Source: Neelides folsomi (taxonomy: Eukaryota; Arthropoda; Collembola; Neelipleona; Neelidae). From it: DNA of 64,000 bases. The DNA is taken from the NCBI GenBank assembly GCA_034687125.1, contig JAQGBZ010000067.1, forward strand, positions 124,001-188,000, written 5' to 3'. The notes below the pieces were generated by a model that worked only from the letters and a program-made list of their open reading frames with translations, did no database searches and was not told the DNA's origin. A program made the translations under genes and the position numbers. Positions 1 through 12,836 of the stretch are shown piece after piece (positions within the stretch are counted from its first letter, which is position 1; every line of letters begins with the position of its first letter).

Positions 1-246
1 GTCTAATTTGTAATATGGTCATTGGGGCAGTAAATCTGACTCTTCCCCCACGTACAAGCCGTAGATTTGGAGAAGTTGTGAGGATCCCCTGCAGCTTCTC
101 CAGTCCCACCACTCGTCCTCCGACCCTCTTTTGGGAATCATACTGTGGGACCGAGGTTGATCCTTCTCAGTTCCTCCGTCGCATTCCGACCCTTCGCACC
201 TCTCTGTCTCTCAACCTCCATTCCTTAGGTTTCCCCCTAATGGAAC
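1..246. other. Upstream flank / probable 5' UTR of the Toll gene
   Basis: No recognisable protein. An open frame at 15-302 overlaps the Toll start in another frame and looks like chance. An arthropod-type initiator-like TCAGT lies near 167-171. Nothing else can be supported. Confidence 0.35.
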
Positions 247-3200
247 ATGGAGACATACCTTGCCCTCGTCGTGTTCTCCATTTTATTCGTTACCACAATT
301 AGCTCGTCGGAGTTATCAAGTGATCCCCATTGTCTCTGGAGATGGAACAACGGTTCCTTACAGTGCAGCGTCAACTCTCTCGCCGACAACGTCAACTTCA
401 ATTTGACAGCTGAGGAAGAAGGAATTGAAAATAAGGTGAGTCAATACAAAATTTAGGGTCTCGCTCTCAAATGGCATACTTAAGGATACTTTCATTCAGG
501 AGAAGCCCACACAAGTACTACAAGTATATTATAGTCATTGTCCCTTTAGTCTAGACATATTCATTTTTCGACTTTAGCCCATTTTCTTATTTATTTATAT
601 ACCAATTTTCTTTAAAGTGAGTCAGAAAGTCAACACACGTGTTCAAATATTTCGTTTTGACTTGATTCAAGAGACTCGGAAAAGCATGTTTAAAAAATAA
701 TGCCCATTTGACCAACACAATAGGTAGTTTTGAAGAGGAAAATCCTTAAGAGTTTAATTTTTAAGTGGAGTGACCATAAATGTCGAGCCTGGATGAATTG
801 GGTAGTAAAATTCCCGTCATTTTCTCTTTTAAACTCAATGCTCCCACCATGCTCCCACCAAAGACAATTTTTTCTTCTCCTTTCATCTTGTAGATTCTTC
901 TATGGAATATTTCTGGCTGTAACTTGTTATATACCAAAACATCTCTTCCTGTACAATCTTGTATATCTCATCGTCCTTTGTACCTTTTAAAGTTCTGGGT
1001 TGTTCTGGGCAAGGCCAACGTCTTCTCACTTTTAAAACTGACCAAGCTCGCGTTAAAACTTTATAGGTCTGTAATAAAAATAAAAGCATTTATTCAATGA
1101 GCTCTGAATTTAATTTACGACATATAATCGGCTTTATATCTCTCATGGATTGAAATGTACAATTAGGCTCAATTACCATTTAGGGTTCAAGAAGGTTGAA
1201 TTCGTTACAGAGAAAAGTTTCCCATTGAATAAATCTCTCAACTTTGACAAGTTGAGACGTAATTGGTGTAATTGATCATAATTGTATGCTATTTCTTCCT
1301 TCTCCCAACCTATTCTTTCCTCGAACTAATACAATAGAAAACCAGAACCCTTATTAAGATAACAAGATAATCTCCAACAGCTAAATCAATACAACAATAC
1401 AAATTCTAGAAACTCTAAATTACAGGTATTAAACTCTAGAAGATAACAACATAATTTGCTCAAGTGTAGGTTTCAATTGAGTTCTCAAACAAGACCTACC
1501 GCAGTTTCGTGTAGGAATTCCAAAGTGTCTTATGGATTTTATGACTTTGTTGTTAATTCAAATTGTTTGTCCAACAGGTGAGAGAGCTGATCATCGATTG
1601 TCGCGAAATTAGTCGAGAGGAAGAATCCCCTTCATTGATTCTCCGTCTCCTTCCTCGTCTCACCCACCTGAGCATCTCAAGATGTGGGAAAGTTCGGAGT
1701 TTCCTCTCCGGTCGTCGAAGCCCCGTCCCGCTCACGTCCCTCTCATTACGAAACAACAGCATTATTGCCCTACCGCCTGCCTTCCTCTCATCTTTCCCAG
1801 CACTTCGATCCCTCGACCTCACATCCAACTCCCTAAGTTCCCTCTCAATCAAAGGGAATTTATTCGGGACCAACGAACGTCTTGCAATTCTCCGTTTGTC
1901 TTCAAACCGTTTGAGTTACATCGACAATGAAGTTTTCTCTTCACTGGTCTCACTCAATTCCTTGTATCTGGATGGAAATTCCCTCGAGTCCTTCCATGTT
2001 GATGCTTTTACGGCCCTCAAGTCTTTGAAGTTGCTGGATTTGAGCCGAAATCGGTTTATTTCGATTCAACCATTCAATAATCCATCCCTTCGCCATTTGT
2101 TCATCGATCATAATCGGCTGGCAAATTTGCCTGAAGGAACTTTTGCCAAATTGGGGCTTTTGGAAGATTTGGGTTTGTCCGGGAACATTTTCCCACATAT
2201 TCCCTCCGTGATTAATGAAGCCTTGAATTTGAAAACGGTTGATATTGGGGATAATAGGATCAGCTCAGCAGAAGGATTTTCCAATTTGACTCAACTTTAT
2301 GGACTTAGACTCGCCGGGAATCGATTAGAAGAAATCCCAACTAATCTCTGTGAATCTCTCATCAATCTACGTGTGTTAAACGTTGCCGAGAACAAATTGA
2401 GAAGAATTGAGAATTTTAAATGCCCAACACTCACCGCCCTCCGCCTTGACTCCAATTCAATTACCAAATTGAGCTTGGAATCCGCGTTTGAATCTCTACT
2501 CTGGCTCAATGCAAGCATGAACAAAATTGAAGTATTTAAAACCAATATTGATTCTCTTGAGTGGCTAGACGTTTCGTTCAACAGGTTGCCTCAAGTTGAA
2601 CTTGACACATTGACCAATTTACGTGTCGTGGATGTTTCTCATAACAAGATACAAAATGTGAAAAGTATTCCTCCAAATGTTGAAATTTTCCTCGCTTCGA
2701 CCAATTTGATCTCTGAGCTTCGCTTAGGCGAAACACCTTTATTGAAAAAGATGGATTTGAGGAACAACAAATTGAACCACGTTCCTGAAACCTCCCATCG
2801 AGCTCAAATGTTCGTGGCTGGGAATCCATTGATTTGTTCCTGTTTAATTCAATCCTCTCAACACATTGCGGATTTGAACGACGTCCATTGTAACTCTGAT
2901 GAAGTCTCAATGGGAAATTCAGTTTGTCCTTACAAATCAGTTTGCCCGGCCGGATGCGGATGTTGTGAATTTGAAGCTTGTGATTGTGCCTTAACATGCC
3001 CCGATGCTTGTACTTGCGTCCAAGGAATAGGAATTAATGTCATTAGATGTTCCCGCATCTCTGTTTCCAATCTTCCGCAAAAAATCCCAATGGACTCGAC
3101 GGAGCTTTGGCTTGATGGGAATTCCTTTTCAACTCTTCTCCCTCATGGGTTTATCGGTAAACGCCGTTTGGAAACTCTGTATCTCAACTCGTCCAGAATT

Positions 3201-4417
3201 GAAGAAATCTCAAACCGGAGCTTCAACGGATTAAAATCTCTCACACGAATTCATCTGGAAAGAAATCGACTTACAAGAGTCGGTCATGAATTCCAAGACA
3301 CTCCTTCCATCCAATTCATATACTTGCAATACAACGAAATCTCTTTCATCGCTGAAGGAGCTTTTAGCACATTGACTGAGCTGAAGTTAATCAACTTGGA
3401 AGGGAATTCAATTGCCCAATTTACTCTCAGGGAGTTTGGGATCCAAAGAGGAGTTCAGTTGGCCATTGGGGGAAATCCAGCCTCGTGCGAATGTCATTTG
3501 AGAAATGAAGTGAAAGAAAGAACAGAAGTTGAAATCAACTTTGGCCAATGCGAGCCCTGCAATGAATCAATTGAGGAAAAGAGGGAGGAGAGATTCGTGG
3601 AGGAAGAATCTTCGGCCGTTTTTTGGACCATGGTTTTATCGATTCTCATCAGCGGCACGGCATTGCTCAGTTTGTTTCTCATCGTCCTCAAGCATATTTT
3701 GGACGGGGCTGGGAAAGACAAACTTGGATCGTGTTTCGGACGAGATGTTGAAGTCAAGAATGAGAAGCTATTTGATGCTTATTTCCTCTACTCCAAAAAG
3801 GACGAGGATGGGATGGTGAATAAAATAAGGTACTTTATTTATCGATATTTGTTTTTATTAATGGGATACAGTTATTGTGCTGAGTGAACTTTTTTTCTAA
3901 TTACTTTTTCCTTGTAAATAGTAATTACCTCGAGCGGAGCAACGGAGATCGTTTGTGCCTTCATTTTCGTGACTTACCACTGCTCGGGTACCCTTGGAGT
4001 CCAGAATTGATGGTGGGAGCGATGGGAGCCTCGCGGATCGTCCTGGTCCTCCTAACTCATAACCTCTACACGGAGTGTGGATTCTTCGATGCTTTGGCGA
4101 GGGCCAGGGCGGCTTCTCCTCACAACGAATCTCCGCCCTTGTACTTCATCATAGGAGAAGGAGGGAGGAACGGAGGGCGACTTCCACCTGACCTCAATTC
4201 ATTAGACCCATCTGCTCAGACTTTCTGGGCGGATCTGAAAGGAGTTATGAGTCAAGGGCGGAGTGGAACGAAGCGAAGGGAAATTGGAAGGTATCTCAAC
4301 CACACGATGAAGGAAGAAGACCAAGGGAGTTCAAGGGACCACATCTATTCCTCTCTCGATTCTCCCCATTCAAACTCAACGACTGAGACGAGTTACGGCG
4401 GAGTCTATCTCGTTTGA
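247..4417 (+). CDS. Toll-like receptor, long class (Toll-6/Tollo-like)
   Basis: Three exons: 247-435, 1578-3829 and 3922-4417, giving 978 aa. Junctions are phase 0, then AG|T. A signal peptide covers about residues 1-25. It is followed by many leucine-rich repeats, a cysteine cluster near residues 510-545 (CPAGCGCCEFEACDC, then TCPDACTC), a second short LRR block with its own flanking cysteines, a membrane helix near 743-770 and a TIR domain from about residue 795. TIR box 1 (FDAYFLYSKKDEDG) and box 2 (LCLHFRDLPLLGY) are clear, and FW of box 3 is present in QTFWADLK. The CxCC...ACDC..TCP arrangement between two LRR blocks is typical of the long multi-cysteine-cluster insect Tolls (Toll-2/6/7/8), which act in pattern formation, cell intercalation and immunity at the plasma membrane. 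Which Toll it is orthologous to cannot be decided here. The second intron cuts the TIR domain. Confidence 0.93.
436..1577 (+). other. Toll intron 1
   Basis: This 1.1-kb intron separates the signal-peptide exon from the LRR exon. The donor is AAG|GTGAGT and the acceptor CCAACAG|GTG, phase 0. It is AT-rich with no coding or structured element that I can see. Confidence 0.85.
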
Positions 4418-5661
4418 ACGAAAACAAAGACTGACACGTTTTGTACAAACTCATGTAAATAGCCACAAACAAATAGTTTATGCATCTAAATTATCTAGTT
4501 ATTTTTAATAATTTCTCTAAACTCTCGGCCTAATTGTCTCAAGTTACTTTTATGAACACGGTTTAATGGTTTTTCTCAATCTTACCATCTGCATTATAAA
4601 GGAAGTGCTTAATTACCGTTTATGAGTAATGAGGTCCTTAGGGAAGTTTAGAGAATATTTTATTAACGAAGAAATGGAACACATTCAACGTGTAATTTTG
4701 CTCAAAAATTGTTTGGTAATTGTTGTACAAAAACATGTAAATTGATATATAAAAAGATTTCTTATCGACTGACTGATGGTGTATGAGAGAAAATGATATA
4801 TTCACATCATAAGTAAAATATTTTTGTAAGTATGTTAAATTAATGTTCAATACGGGACTTTTATGTTGTTAATTATTTTTATGCGATTTTATTAAATGAC
4901 CAGTTTATGAAATTTAATGGTTTGTGAATTTCAATTGCATATTAATGCATACAATAACTTGCATTTTTACAAGCTATGAGAGAAGCAATTGCTCTTGACT
5001 TTTATTAAATCACTTGAGTAATTATGACGGCATTTCATATGGTGGGAGTGTATTGCTAGCATCAATAAAATATTTATAAAGGTACATAATGGCGAATTCA
5101 TAAAACATAAAATAAAATTATTATTAACTATTTACTTTTATAAGTATATTAAGCAGTTATTGAAACAAACTAAAACACTTATACAATATTTAATAGATAT
5201 TTTAATAAAATCTTATGCACAACAAAATGACAAAATAAAAATGAGATTATTTTTATATATCGGATATTATTTACCTAATATGTAAAGGTAATAAGACTAA
5301 TGAATATTCAATCCTCTGACTAAAAGATTATGGACATAGACAATAAGTACATTTAAGTACGTATAAACAAGTTAATTGGTAAAGTAAATAAGCGTACAAT
5401 CATAATAAAATGATTAAATATTTACATAAAACTAATATTCTCCATAAACAAATTAATATTCTTTATCAAATTGGATATTGAAAAATTGGACAAATTAATG
5501 ATCACAAAATTATCATCAACGCATTTTTAAGTAATTAATATTATAACATAATATTAGGCGAGACCAGATAAAGGTAAGCAATAAAAGATTAGCAGATATA
5601 TAAAATACGAATATCTGTTTTGAGATTGAAGTTTGAACTATTATTAAATAAGGCGGGTGGT
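4418..5661. other. Intergenic spacer between converging Toll and GK5 genes
   Basis: AT-rich sequence holding both 3' ends (Toll from the left, the kinase from the right). No open frame resembles a gene, and I found no canonical AATAAA close to either stop codon. Confidence 0.6.
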
Positions 5662-8107
5662 TCAATGGCTCTTATTCCAACGAAGGAATCTTTCCAAGGC
5701 ATCTTCCCATGCAATGAAGCTCTTGTGAATCGACTCCTCTTGTTCCACTATAGGCAAAAACACTCGTTCCACTTTGTATAACTTTTCTAACTCTCCTTTG
5801 GACTTCCAAATTCCTTAAAAAAATTAAACTATATAATGTATTCGTTCAATATTTAATTATTTAACTTAAAATAAAAATTACCAGCGGAAATTCCGGCCAT
5901 AAAAGCACAACCAATAGCTGTCATTTCTGTTGAGGCTGTTCGTTCAACTCGTTTTCTCGTCAAATTGGCAATTGTTTGTAAAATAAAATCGTTCTTTGCG
6001 ACTCCTCCATCCACACTTTAAACAAGTATAATTTTATATTTGAGGATAATTAACTTATAAATATATTATCATTAGATTCAAGTGGTATATTGTTGGTTTG
6101 GTTTGGACTTACCGAATGAATTCAAAATCAAAATCTGTTTCAGCTTGAAGAACATTGAGAAGTTGTTGAACACGAAATGCGAGACTCTCAAGAACAGCGC
6201 GAGCCATATGAGCTTTCTTTGTTTGAGGTGTGATCCCAATAAAACCAGAAGTTGCTTTCGTGTCATTATATGGGGCCTATTAATTAAAAACAAAATTAAT
6301 ACATTGATGAAACTAATTACAAATAACATAAACCTTAATGAACTGTCCTTGGTAAAATCGTTAAAATGTTCTGGTATTGAGTTTAAAGAATGTGATTACC
6401 TGAATTCCCGTAAAAGCTGGGACAAAGTACACGCCTTGGCAATCAGGAACCGACTCGGCTACAGAACTTGAAGTTTCGACGGTTTTGAACAAAGCTAAAA
6501 ATAAAATTTTAAATCTGGGCTTGTTTTGGTAAGGTAAAATGAATTGACTTCTTACATATTGATTTGGCCCATTCGATAACGCTTCCATTATCACTTGACT
6601 TTCCTTCGGCAATGTAGCAAGTTTCTCCATTCGCAACCCATCCAACCAAAGGATATATTCCGGCACTGTAAAATTATAAAATATATATTACATTTATTAA
6701 CTATAATTTACTACAAAGAGAACCAATTAAGATATTGATAAGATCCCTAACCATGAAGCATGCGGTTTCTTTCCTGTGTTGACATCGAGAAATGCTCCTG
6801 TTCCAAGGGTCACTTTAACATTTCCAGGATAAAATGAAGCAGACCCAAATAAGGAGGCAGACTGGTCGGCTATTAGGGTCAATATCGGGATATCAATTCC
6901 AGGGAATATTTTGCATGATCCGAAATGATTTCCTGAGCTTGGAACAACGGTGGGTAAAATGTTTTCTGGAATGTCAAAAATTTTGAGCGCCCAATCGGCC
7001 CATGTTAATAAAAATGGGTCAAAAATTCCAGTTGGTGAAGCATTACTGTAGTCTGTTACATGCTTTTCGCCATCTAAAATGATATCAATAATGAAAATTA
7101 ACGTATATAAATATATATATATATAGAGAGAGAGAGGTAGTTATTTTAGATTTAATGTAAATATTTTATTACTTGTCATTTTGTAAACAATGTATGAGTC
7201 TAAACATCCAAACTTCACTTGGTTTTTAGCAATCTTCTCTCTGATATTTGGTACATTGTCGAGAACCCAACAAAGTCGAATCGCAACCTACAAGGAGCCA
7301 TTTAATATAAAAAATTACATACATTTTACAAAACATAATGATTTATGAATAAAAATAATTATTTACCTGCTCATTCATGAATTTTATGACACTTCCTGAC
7401 AAATACCGTTGTTTTTTCGTTAATGAATGTAAAATTGAGCAACTAGTCCTAAACATCTGTAAAATGATTAAAAATCAATAAACTATGGTATATATGTAAT
7501 ATATGTATCTTGTGTTTAAAAACATATTATTATGTAAAATTCAAAAAATTAGGTAATTACTTTAAAATAAAACGAATGATTCCATCGTTTGACAAGTTCA
7601 TCTGCTCTTGTATCTTTCCATGTTATGATATTGTGAAGCGGTTGACGGGTGATCGCATCCCAACATAGGAAACTACATCTTTGTGTTGTTACACTCATAC
7701 ACTTGATTTGGGACGGTAAAATTCTTGCATCTGTAATATTAATAATTGATTTAATTTTATAATAGCAAACCTATTTTGTAAACTCAAAACAATATATTTA
7801 GTATGTAATAATGTTATCTCACTTTCCACAGCTCCCTTTATGACGAAAAGAATTTGGTCCCATAACAAATCGGGATTGATCTCAACCCATCCAAATTTCG
7901 GATACTCGAGGACGATCTATCAAAACAATAAAATATTAAATATGGAAATAATTCTTATATTTTAAAAGTTCTCGAGTCTAGATGAGTATCTCTTACGGAA
8001 GCACTTTGCTCTCCTCGAACTTTAACATTTTGATCAAAGATGAAACATTTGAGTTGAGTTGTTCCAACATCGAGTGTCGCAATGAACTTTTCTCCTTCGT
8101 CACTCAT
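5662..8107 (-). CDS. GK5: Glycerol kinase 5-like FGGY carbohydrate kinase
   Basis: Eleven exons on the minus strand, highest first: 8107-7997, 7916-7823, 7730-7561, 7456-7367, 7287-7173, 7073-6752, 6665-6556, 6494-6400, 6276-6113, 6015-5882, 5813-5662. All have GT/AG ends and compatible phases, giving 518 aa, close to the ~530 aa of animal GK5. The N-terminal phosphate-binding segment is FIATLDVGTTQLKCFIFD. Asp263 in IADQSASLFG matches the family catalytic base. TLGTGAFLDVNTG and the C-terminal RVDGGVAKND are the FGGY ATP-binding signatures. Segments such as EYPKFGWVEINPDLLW and TQRCSFLCWD follow the GK5 branch rather than classical GK, so the reaction is probably ATP-dependent phosphorylation of glycerol or a related polyol, inferred from the family. 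The start is the only ATG just before the FGGY core. It is divergent from the RECQ5 gene, 674 bp away. Confidence 0.93.
7111..7136. repeat. (AT)n-(AG)n microsatellite
   Basis: A run of AT dinucleotides passes directly into AG dinucleotides inside GK5 intron 5 (7074-7172). It is a simple repeat with no sign of function. Confidence 0.9.
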
Positions 8108-8781
8108 TTGTGTTCAAGTTGGTCACTGAGGTGTCTGGTTATAAAAAATTGGAACGAGAGCTTGACCACCAGCCAAGAGGATCCTGTTGGATTCACTGAC
8201 ATCAAAGGATTCCACTTCCTCGATGTCGTGAGAGGAAACATAGAGGAAGGAATTAATTAAATGGAAAGTGTGAGCCTTTCCAACGATTAACTATTATTAT
8301 TCTAATCCTTTTAATATTGCAGGTAGAAGTGGATGTGGCGCGGTGCGAGTATTCACGTGCGTGTATTTACACTCCCCCATCTGATTCCTAATTACATATT
8401 GAGCAATAATAAATAGTTAAGGTACTAAAGGGGTTGACTCAGGGGAATTTTTTTATTTTTCTCCCACCAAGTCCGGATGTTCTTTTTCGCTATCCTTTTA
8501 CGTAATATTTATTTCCTTCGGTATACCTTTTTACCTGCAAATCTGCAAATTGAAGTTTGTGCTGATCACGAGTTCGCCTTTCTCTTCTTCAACCTCCAAT
8601 ATCAAAACTCAATGGGAAAAATGTGGACGGGGAGAGAAGGGAAACATTTCTCCTCTCCCGGTTAAATTTACCCAATTAGGGTTAAATATTTAACTTTGAT
8701 CATACTTAACTGTTATTTTGGAATAATCTAGTTGTAATAGTTAAAATATTGTTTGTATTTAAACTAAACAAAGGACCTAAA
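8108..8781. promoter_or_regulatory. Shared head-to-head spacer of GK5 and RECQ5 (putative bidirectional promoter)
   Basis: The start codons of the two genes face away from each other across 674 bp, so both promoters and 5' UTRs must lie here or overlap their neighbours. An open frame at 7982-8260 is antisense to GK5 exon 1, and one at 8477-8665 resembles nothing. No TATA box can be assigned with confidence. Confidence 0.5.
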
Positions 8782-11700
8782 ATGCCTTTGCCAGTGAAAA
8801 TAATCAAAAGAGGAACCGACAATAATAGTGAATCTCAAAATGAGAAAATGGAGAAAGTTTGGAAATATCCTCATTTGAGTTCAAAGTTGAAAGAGTTTTT
8901 CAAACATGATACCTTTCGGTCTGACCTTCAGAGAGAAGCTGTCGAAGCTGTGATTGATGGTAATTAATTATTAAATTAAATTAATTTTAATTTTTCCCAT
9001 TTAGATGATTTATCTACAAATATTATTTTGTGAATTTCATATTTCCTTCTCAAGTTACATCGATAATTATGAAATTATGATTAATGGTGCAATAATATTT
9101 GTGAAGGTTCTAAAGATGTCTTTGTGTCAATGCCGACCGGTAGTGGAAAATCGCTAGTTTATCAATTTCCTGCGGTGCTAAAGGATAGGAAATTTGCGAT
9201 TGTCTTTTGCCCTTTAATTGCCCTTATACAGGTAAGTTAGATGTTTTTTAATGAATTTTTTGGTTATTAGTTAATGTAATTTTGATGTTTATTAATTGAT
9301 ATAATTTGACTTATTTTAAAGGATCAAATGGAGCACATGGGGAAATTAAAAATAAGAGCTGAGACGATCAACTCTAAAATTACCTCAACGCTTCGACAAC
9401 AAATTTATCTCGATCTTTTTTCGATGAATCCTTCAACGAAACTTCTTTTCATCACCCCCGAAATGGCTGCTACGAAGAACTTCCATGTACGAACTTGATA
9501 TAAAAAGTGTTGCTACATAAGTATTTAAGAATTTGAATTGTCATTTTATAAATTTCATTATAAATAGGACAATTTGGACAAATTCATCGACAAGGATAAA
9601 ATTTCTTATTTCGTTGTCGATGAAGCTCATTGTGTGAGCGAATGGGGGCATGATTTTCGTCCAGATTATCTCAAACTTGGATTTTTGAGAGAGAGGTACA
9701 AGAACGTTCCCTGGATTGCTTTAACAGCAACTGCTAATCCTAAAGTAAGCAATGCATGTGTCGTTAATTGGGAAAGTCAAACTGACAAGTTTTTTCTTTA
9801 GATAACTAATTTTTCTATTGTGATTCTAGGTTGTCGAAGATATTCATTTTCAACTAAAATTGAAAGAACCCGTTGAGAAATTTAAAAGCCCTTGTTTTCG
9901 ATCTAATTTATATTATGACATTAAGTTTCAAGAATTGATCAAAGACGACCTCCAGGACATCGTTCAGTTTGCTTACGAATGTCTAGGAGAAAATTGGGAA
10001 GACGAAAAACCAGTAAGCGAAATTCATTATATTGATCTTTTTATTACATTCAACTAATTGCATTAGAAAATTTCCATTTATGACTTATTGTTAATAGGAT
10101 ATGAGAAACTGCGGGATCATTTATTGTAGAACGAGAGAAAGCTGTGAAAGACTCGCTACTGCTTTATCTGACAGAGGTTTAAAATCCATGGCATACCACG
10201 CTGGTACTTTAAAAAAATTTAAATATGGATATCCTATAGAATAATTTAATTGAAATGTTAAATTTCAGGGATCTCATTGAAAGAACGAGAAAATATTCAA
10301 TTGAATTGGATGAATGGTATTGTTCCTGTTATAATTGCTACGATAAGTTTTGGAATGGGTGTTGACAAGTCATCAGTTCGGTAATTAAAGCTTAAATGTA
10401 TTGACAATCTATCGTATAAAACTTAAATATTATTTTAAATGGAGAATTTTTTAGATTTGTGATCCATTACACGGTTTCTCAATCAATAGCGGCTTATTAC
10501 CAAGAATCTGGTCGTGCTGGGCGTGATGGAAAAGATGCATTTTGCCGAATTTACTATTCAAGACAAGATCGAAATTCTATTAATTTTTTGCTTTCTCAAG
10601 AAGCATCTAAAGCAAAAACAGAAGCACTTGGCAAAGCACTCATGGAGAATTTTGAAAATATGGTAGCTTACTGTGAAGGAAAACCAGTTTCATGTCGTCA
10701 TTTATTCTTTTCAAAATATTTTGGCGACAAAAATTCTAATCCATGTCGAAATATGTGCGATGCATGTAAAGATGCAAAAGAAGTTGAGAAATTACTTGGG
10801 TCTTGGGATTACCTTGAAATGAAAAAGTATCACACCTCCCAAGTTGCGAATTTGTCTGTTGATGGAGTAGATGAAGATCTTTATGGAGGAGGGAAATCGG
10901 GAGTGAAGAGGGAAACAGCAGAATATGAAGGTTTACTAATTTTTATAAACTATAGCATGGTTAGTTTTTAGTTATTTAATTGTTTATTTTAAAATAAAGG
11001 ATCAAGCTATTCGAAAGAAAAAAAAGCAAAGAACGATTTAGCAGATGCTATAAGAAAACAGTTTGAATTGCGTCGCGGATCAAACGGCGAAAGCCGGAGC
11101 AATCGTGGAGGCAGTAACTCAAATGCCTTTGTCTCAGCTTCTTCTCTTATTGATCAGAATTTTGGAGCGAGTAGTCGTGTGAGGGCGGCGACTTCAACAT
11201 CGGTCAAAGTCGCTGGTCTAACTCTTGTAGTGCGAGAAACCAACTTGAACTACATTCAAGACAACCTCAAGAAAAACTATGAAGAAATGAAAGGATGTGA
11301 ATCCATTGTTGAATTGACGAAGGAAGACCTTTTAAGTTGCTCTGTTGAAGCCGAATATGGGATTTTTACTAAAAATAAAGTTTTCACTATTTACAAGAAC
11401 GACTTTGTCAAAATGGTGAGAATTTTCTGTGATTAAGATCAAGTTAACGATATTATTAAAAATTTTAAGCCAAAATCTAATAACAAATAATTTTAATTCA
11501 TAGGTGGCTGGAATCAAAAAGGATACAAAAGAGAAAAAACTCACTCATTTTCTATCAATCTACAAGCGAATGGAAAATGATGCCTTTACGGATGATTCGA
11601 GATCGCCTCAAACTTCATCAACGATTAAAAATGTCGATAGTCAAGATTGGAGCGAAGTTATTTTTTCCACCGGCGAGAAGTCTTCCACGAATTCGGGTAA

Positions 11701-12836
11701 TAGAAATACTGAATTTTCAAAGCCCGAGAATCCCATAAAACCCGGAGTCACAAAAAAGAAACCAGCACCCAGGCAAAATTTTACTAAAAAACCTCGTGAG
11801 AAGCAAGCTTCGATCACGTCCTACCTTAAAAGTACAAAGGATAAAAATGAAGCAAAACAAAATAATAAATTTGATTCTGATTTGAAAGTTAAATCAACCG
11901 AAAAAGAACAGCACAAAGACTTTAATGAAATTTGTGAAGATTCAGACAGCTCAAAATCTCTGATTATTGAAGAAAACGGAGAATTAGGCGAAAAGACTCA
12001 TGCTGAATGCTCAAGTGTTTCATTTTCAACCGCTAGATCATTGATGAGTAATTTAGAAAAGAATGATGTTCAAGTTATCAGGTCTGATGATGAATTCGAT
12101 TGTGCCATTTTATCCCAAGATACTCAAGGGAGCTTGAATTCGAGGAAGCGAATGTCGACTGGCAAAGTTCAACCTCCGTCGAAAAAGATTAAAAAAGAAG
12201 TTCGAAGGAATTCAAAGAAACTTAATCCTAAGGTGCGGGAAATCATGTATGATCTCTTCGGGAATGAAATTGAAAGTCCAAATAATGACAATTCTCCCTT
12301 GGAGTCAAACATCGTGATTATAAAAAAAGATCCTGTAACGAAAAATGAATCCAATGAACGAAAACAGCCAGGCGCTTTTAACAATCGAATTTCCTCAACA
12401 GACGCAAAAAAGAACGAAGCTTCTAAAATTCAACCACATGACAAAAAGCCAGATTTGAAAAATCCTTCAGTTCCTAACAAAATTATAAATACTGAAAAGG
12501 CAAAATTGGATATTCGGCTTTTGAAGGTAGAAATGGGTAAGAAGATGGTCGAGATACTCATGCCTCACTTTAGGAAGAATATCTTTAAAGACAAAGAACA
12601 TTTCAAGATCACTGCGAGAAATTTGTCACATAAAGCAGTTGAAAGTGGAATTAAAATTATTGGTAAGTAACAATAAAAATTAGTATCTTACTATTAAGTA
12701 TTTTAATCTTTTATGATTTTATGATCATTCTAGCAATCTTACATGCAATTTATTATTTTGATTTATAGACATTAAAAAACTCAATGGGATGGTAGATGAC
12801 AAAATTGCACAAATACAGATATGTAAGAAAAGTTAA
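8782..12836 (+). CDS. RECQL5: ATP-dependent DNA helicase Q5 (RecQ family)
   Basis: Eleven exons: 8782-8959, 9107-9231, 9322-9486, 9568-9744, 9830-10012, 10098-10203, 10269-10380, 10455-10930, 11000-11415, 11504-12662, 12769-12836, giving 1054 aa. Walker A (MPTGSGKS, residues 68-75), DEAH (174-177), SFGMGVDK and the arginine-finger motif [10 protein letters not shown] make up the helicase core, followed by a Cys-rich zinc site ([12 protein letters not shown]...CDAC). There is no winged-helix or HRDC domain, as expected for RECQ5. A long charged, low-complexity region follows. The C-terminus (about 976-1034, [19 protein letters not shown]...[12 protein letters not shown]) resembles the SRI domain by which RECQ5 binds RNA polymerase [10 protein letters not shown] near residue 747 resembles a PCNA-binding (PIP) box. 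Its likely role is suppression of recombination and transcription-linked instability in the nucleus. The ATG at 8782 is the first ATG in frame after an upstream TTG. Confidence 0.94.

Noticed and set aside
15-302. 95-codon frame upstream of and overlapping the Toll start
   Set aside because: It overlaps the signal-peptide exon in another frame, has no recognisable domain and its composition follows the 5' UTR.
2578-2997. 139-codon minus-strand frame
   Set aside because: It is antisense to the LRR exon of the Toll gene, a common shadow of leucine-rich coding sequence.
6082-6471. 129-codon plus-strand frame
   Set aside because: It is antisense to GK5 exons 8 and 9 and to the intron between them; the minus-strand exons explain the sequence fully.
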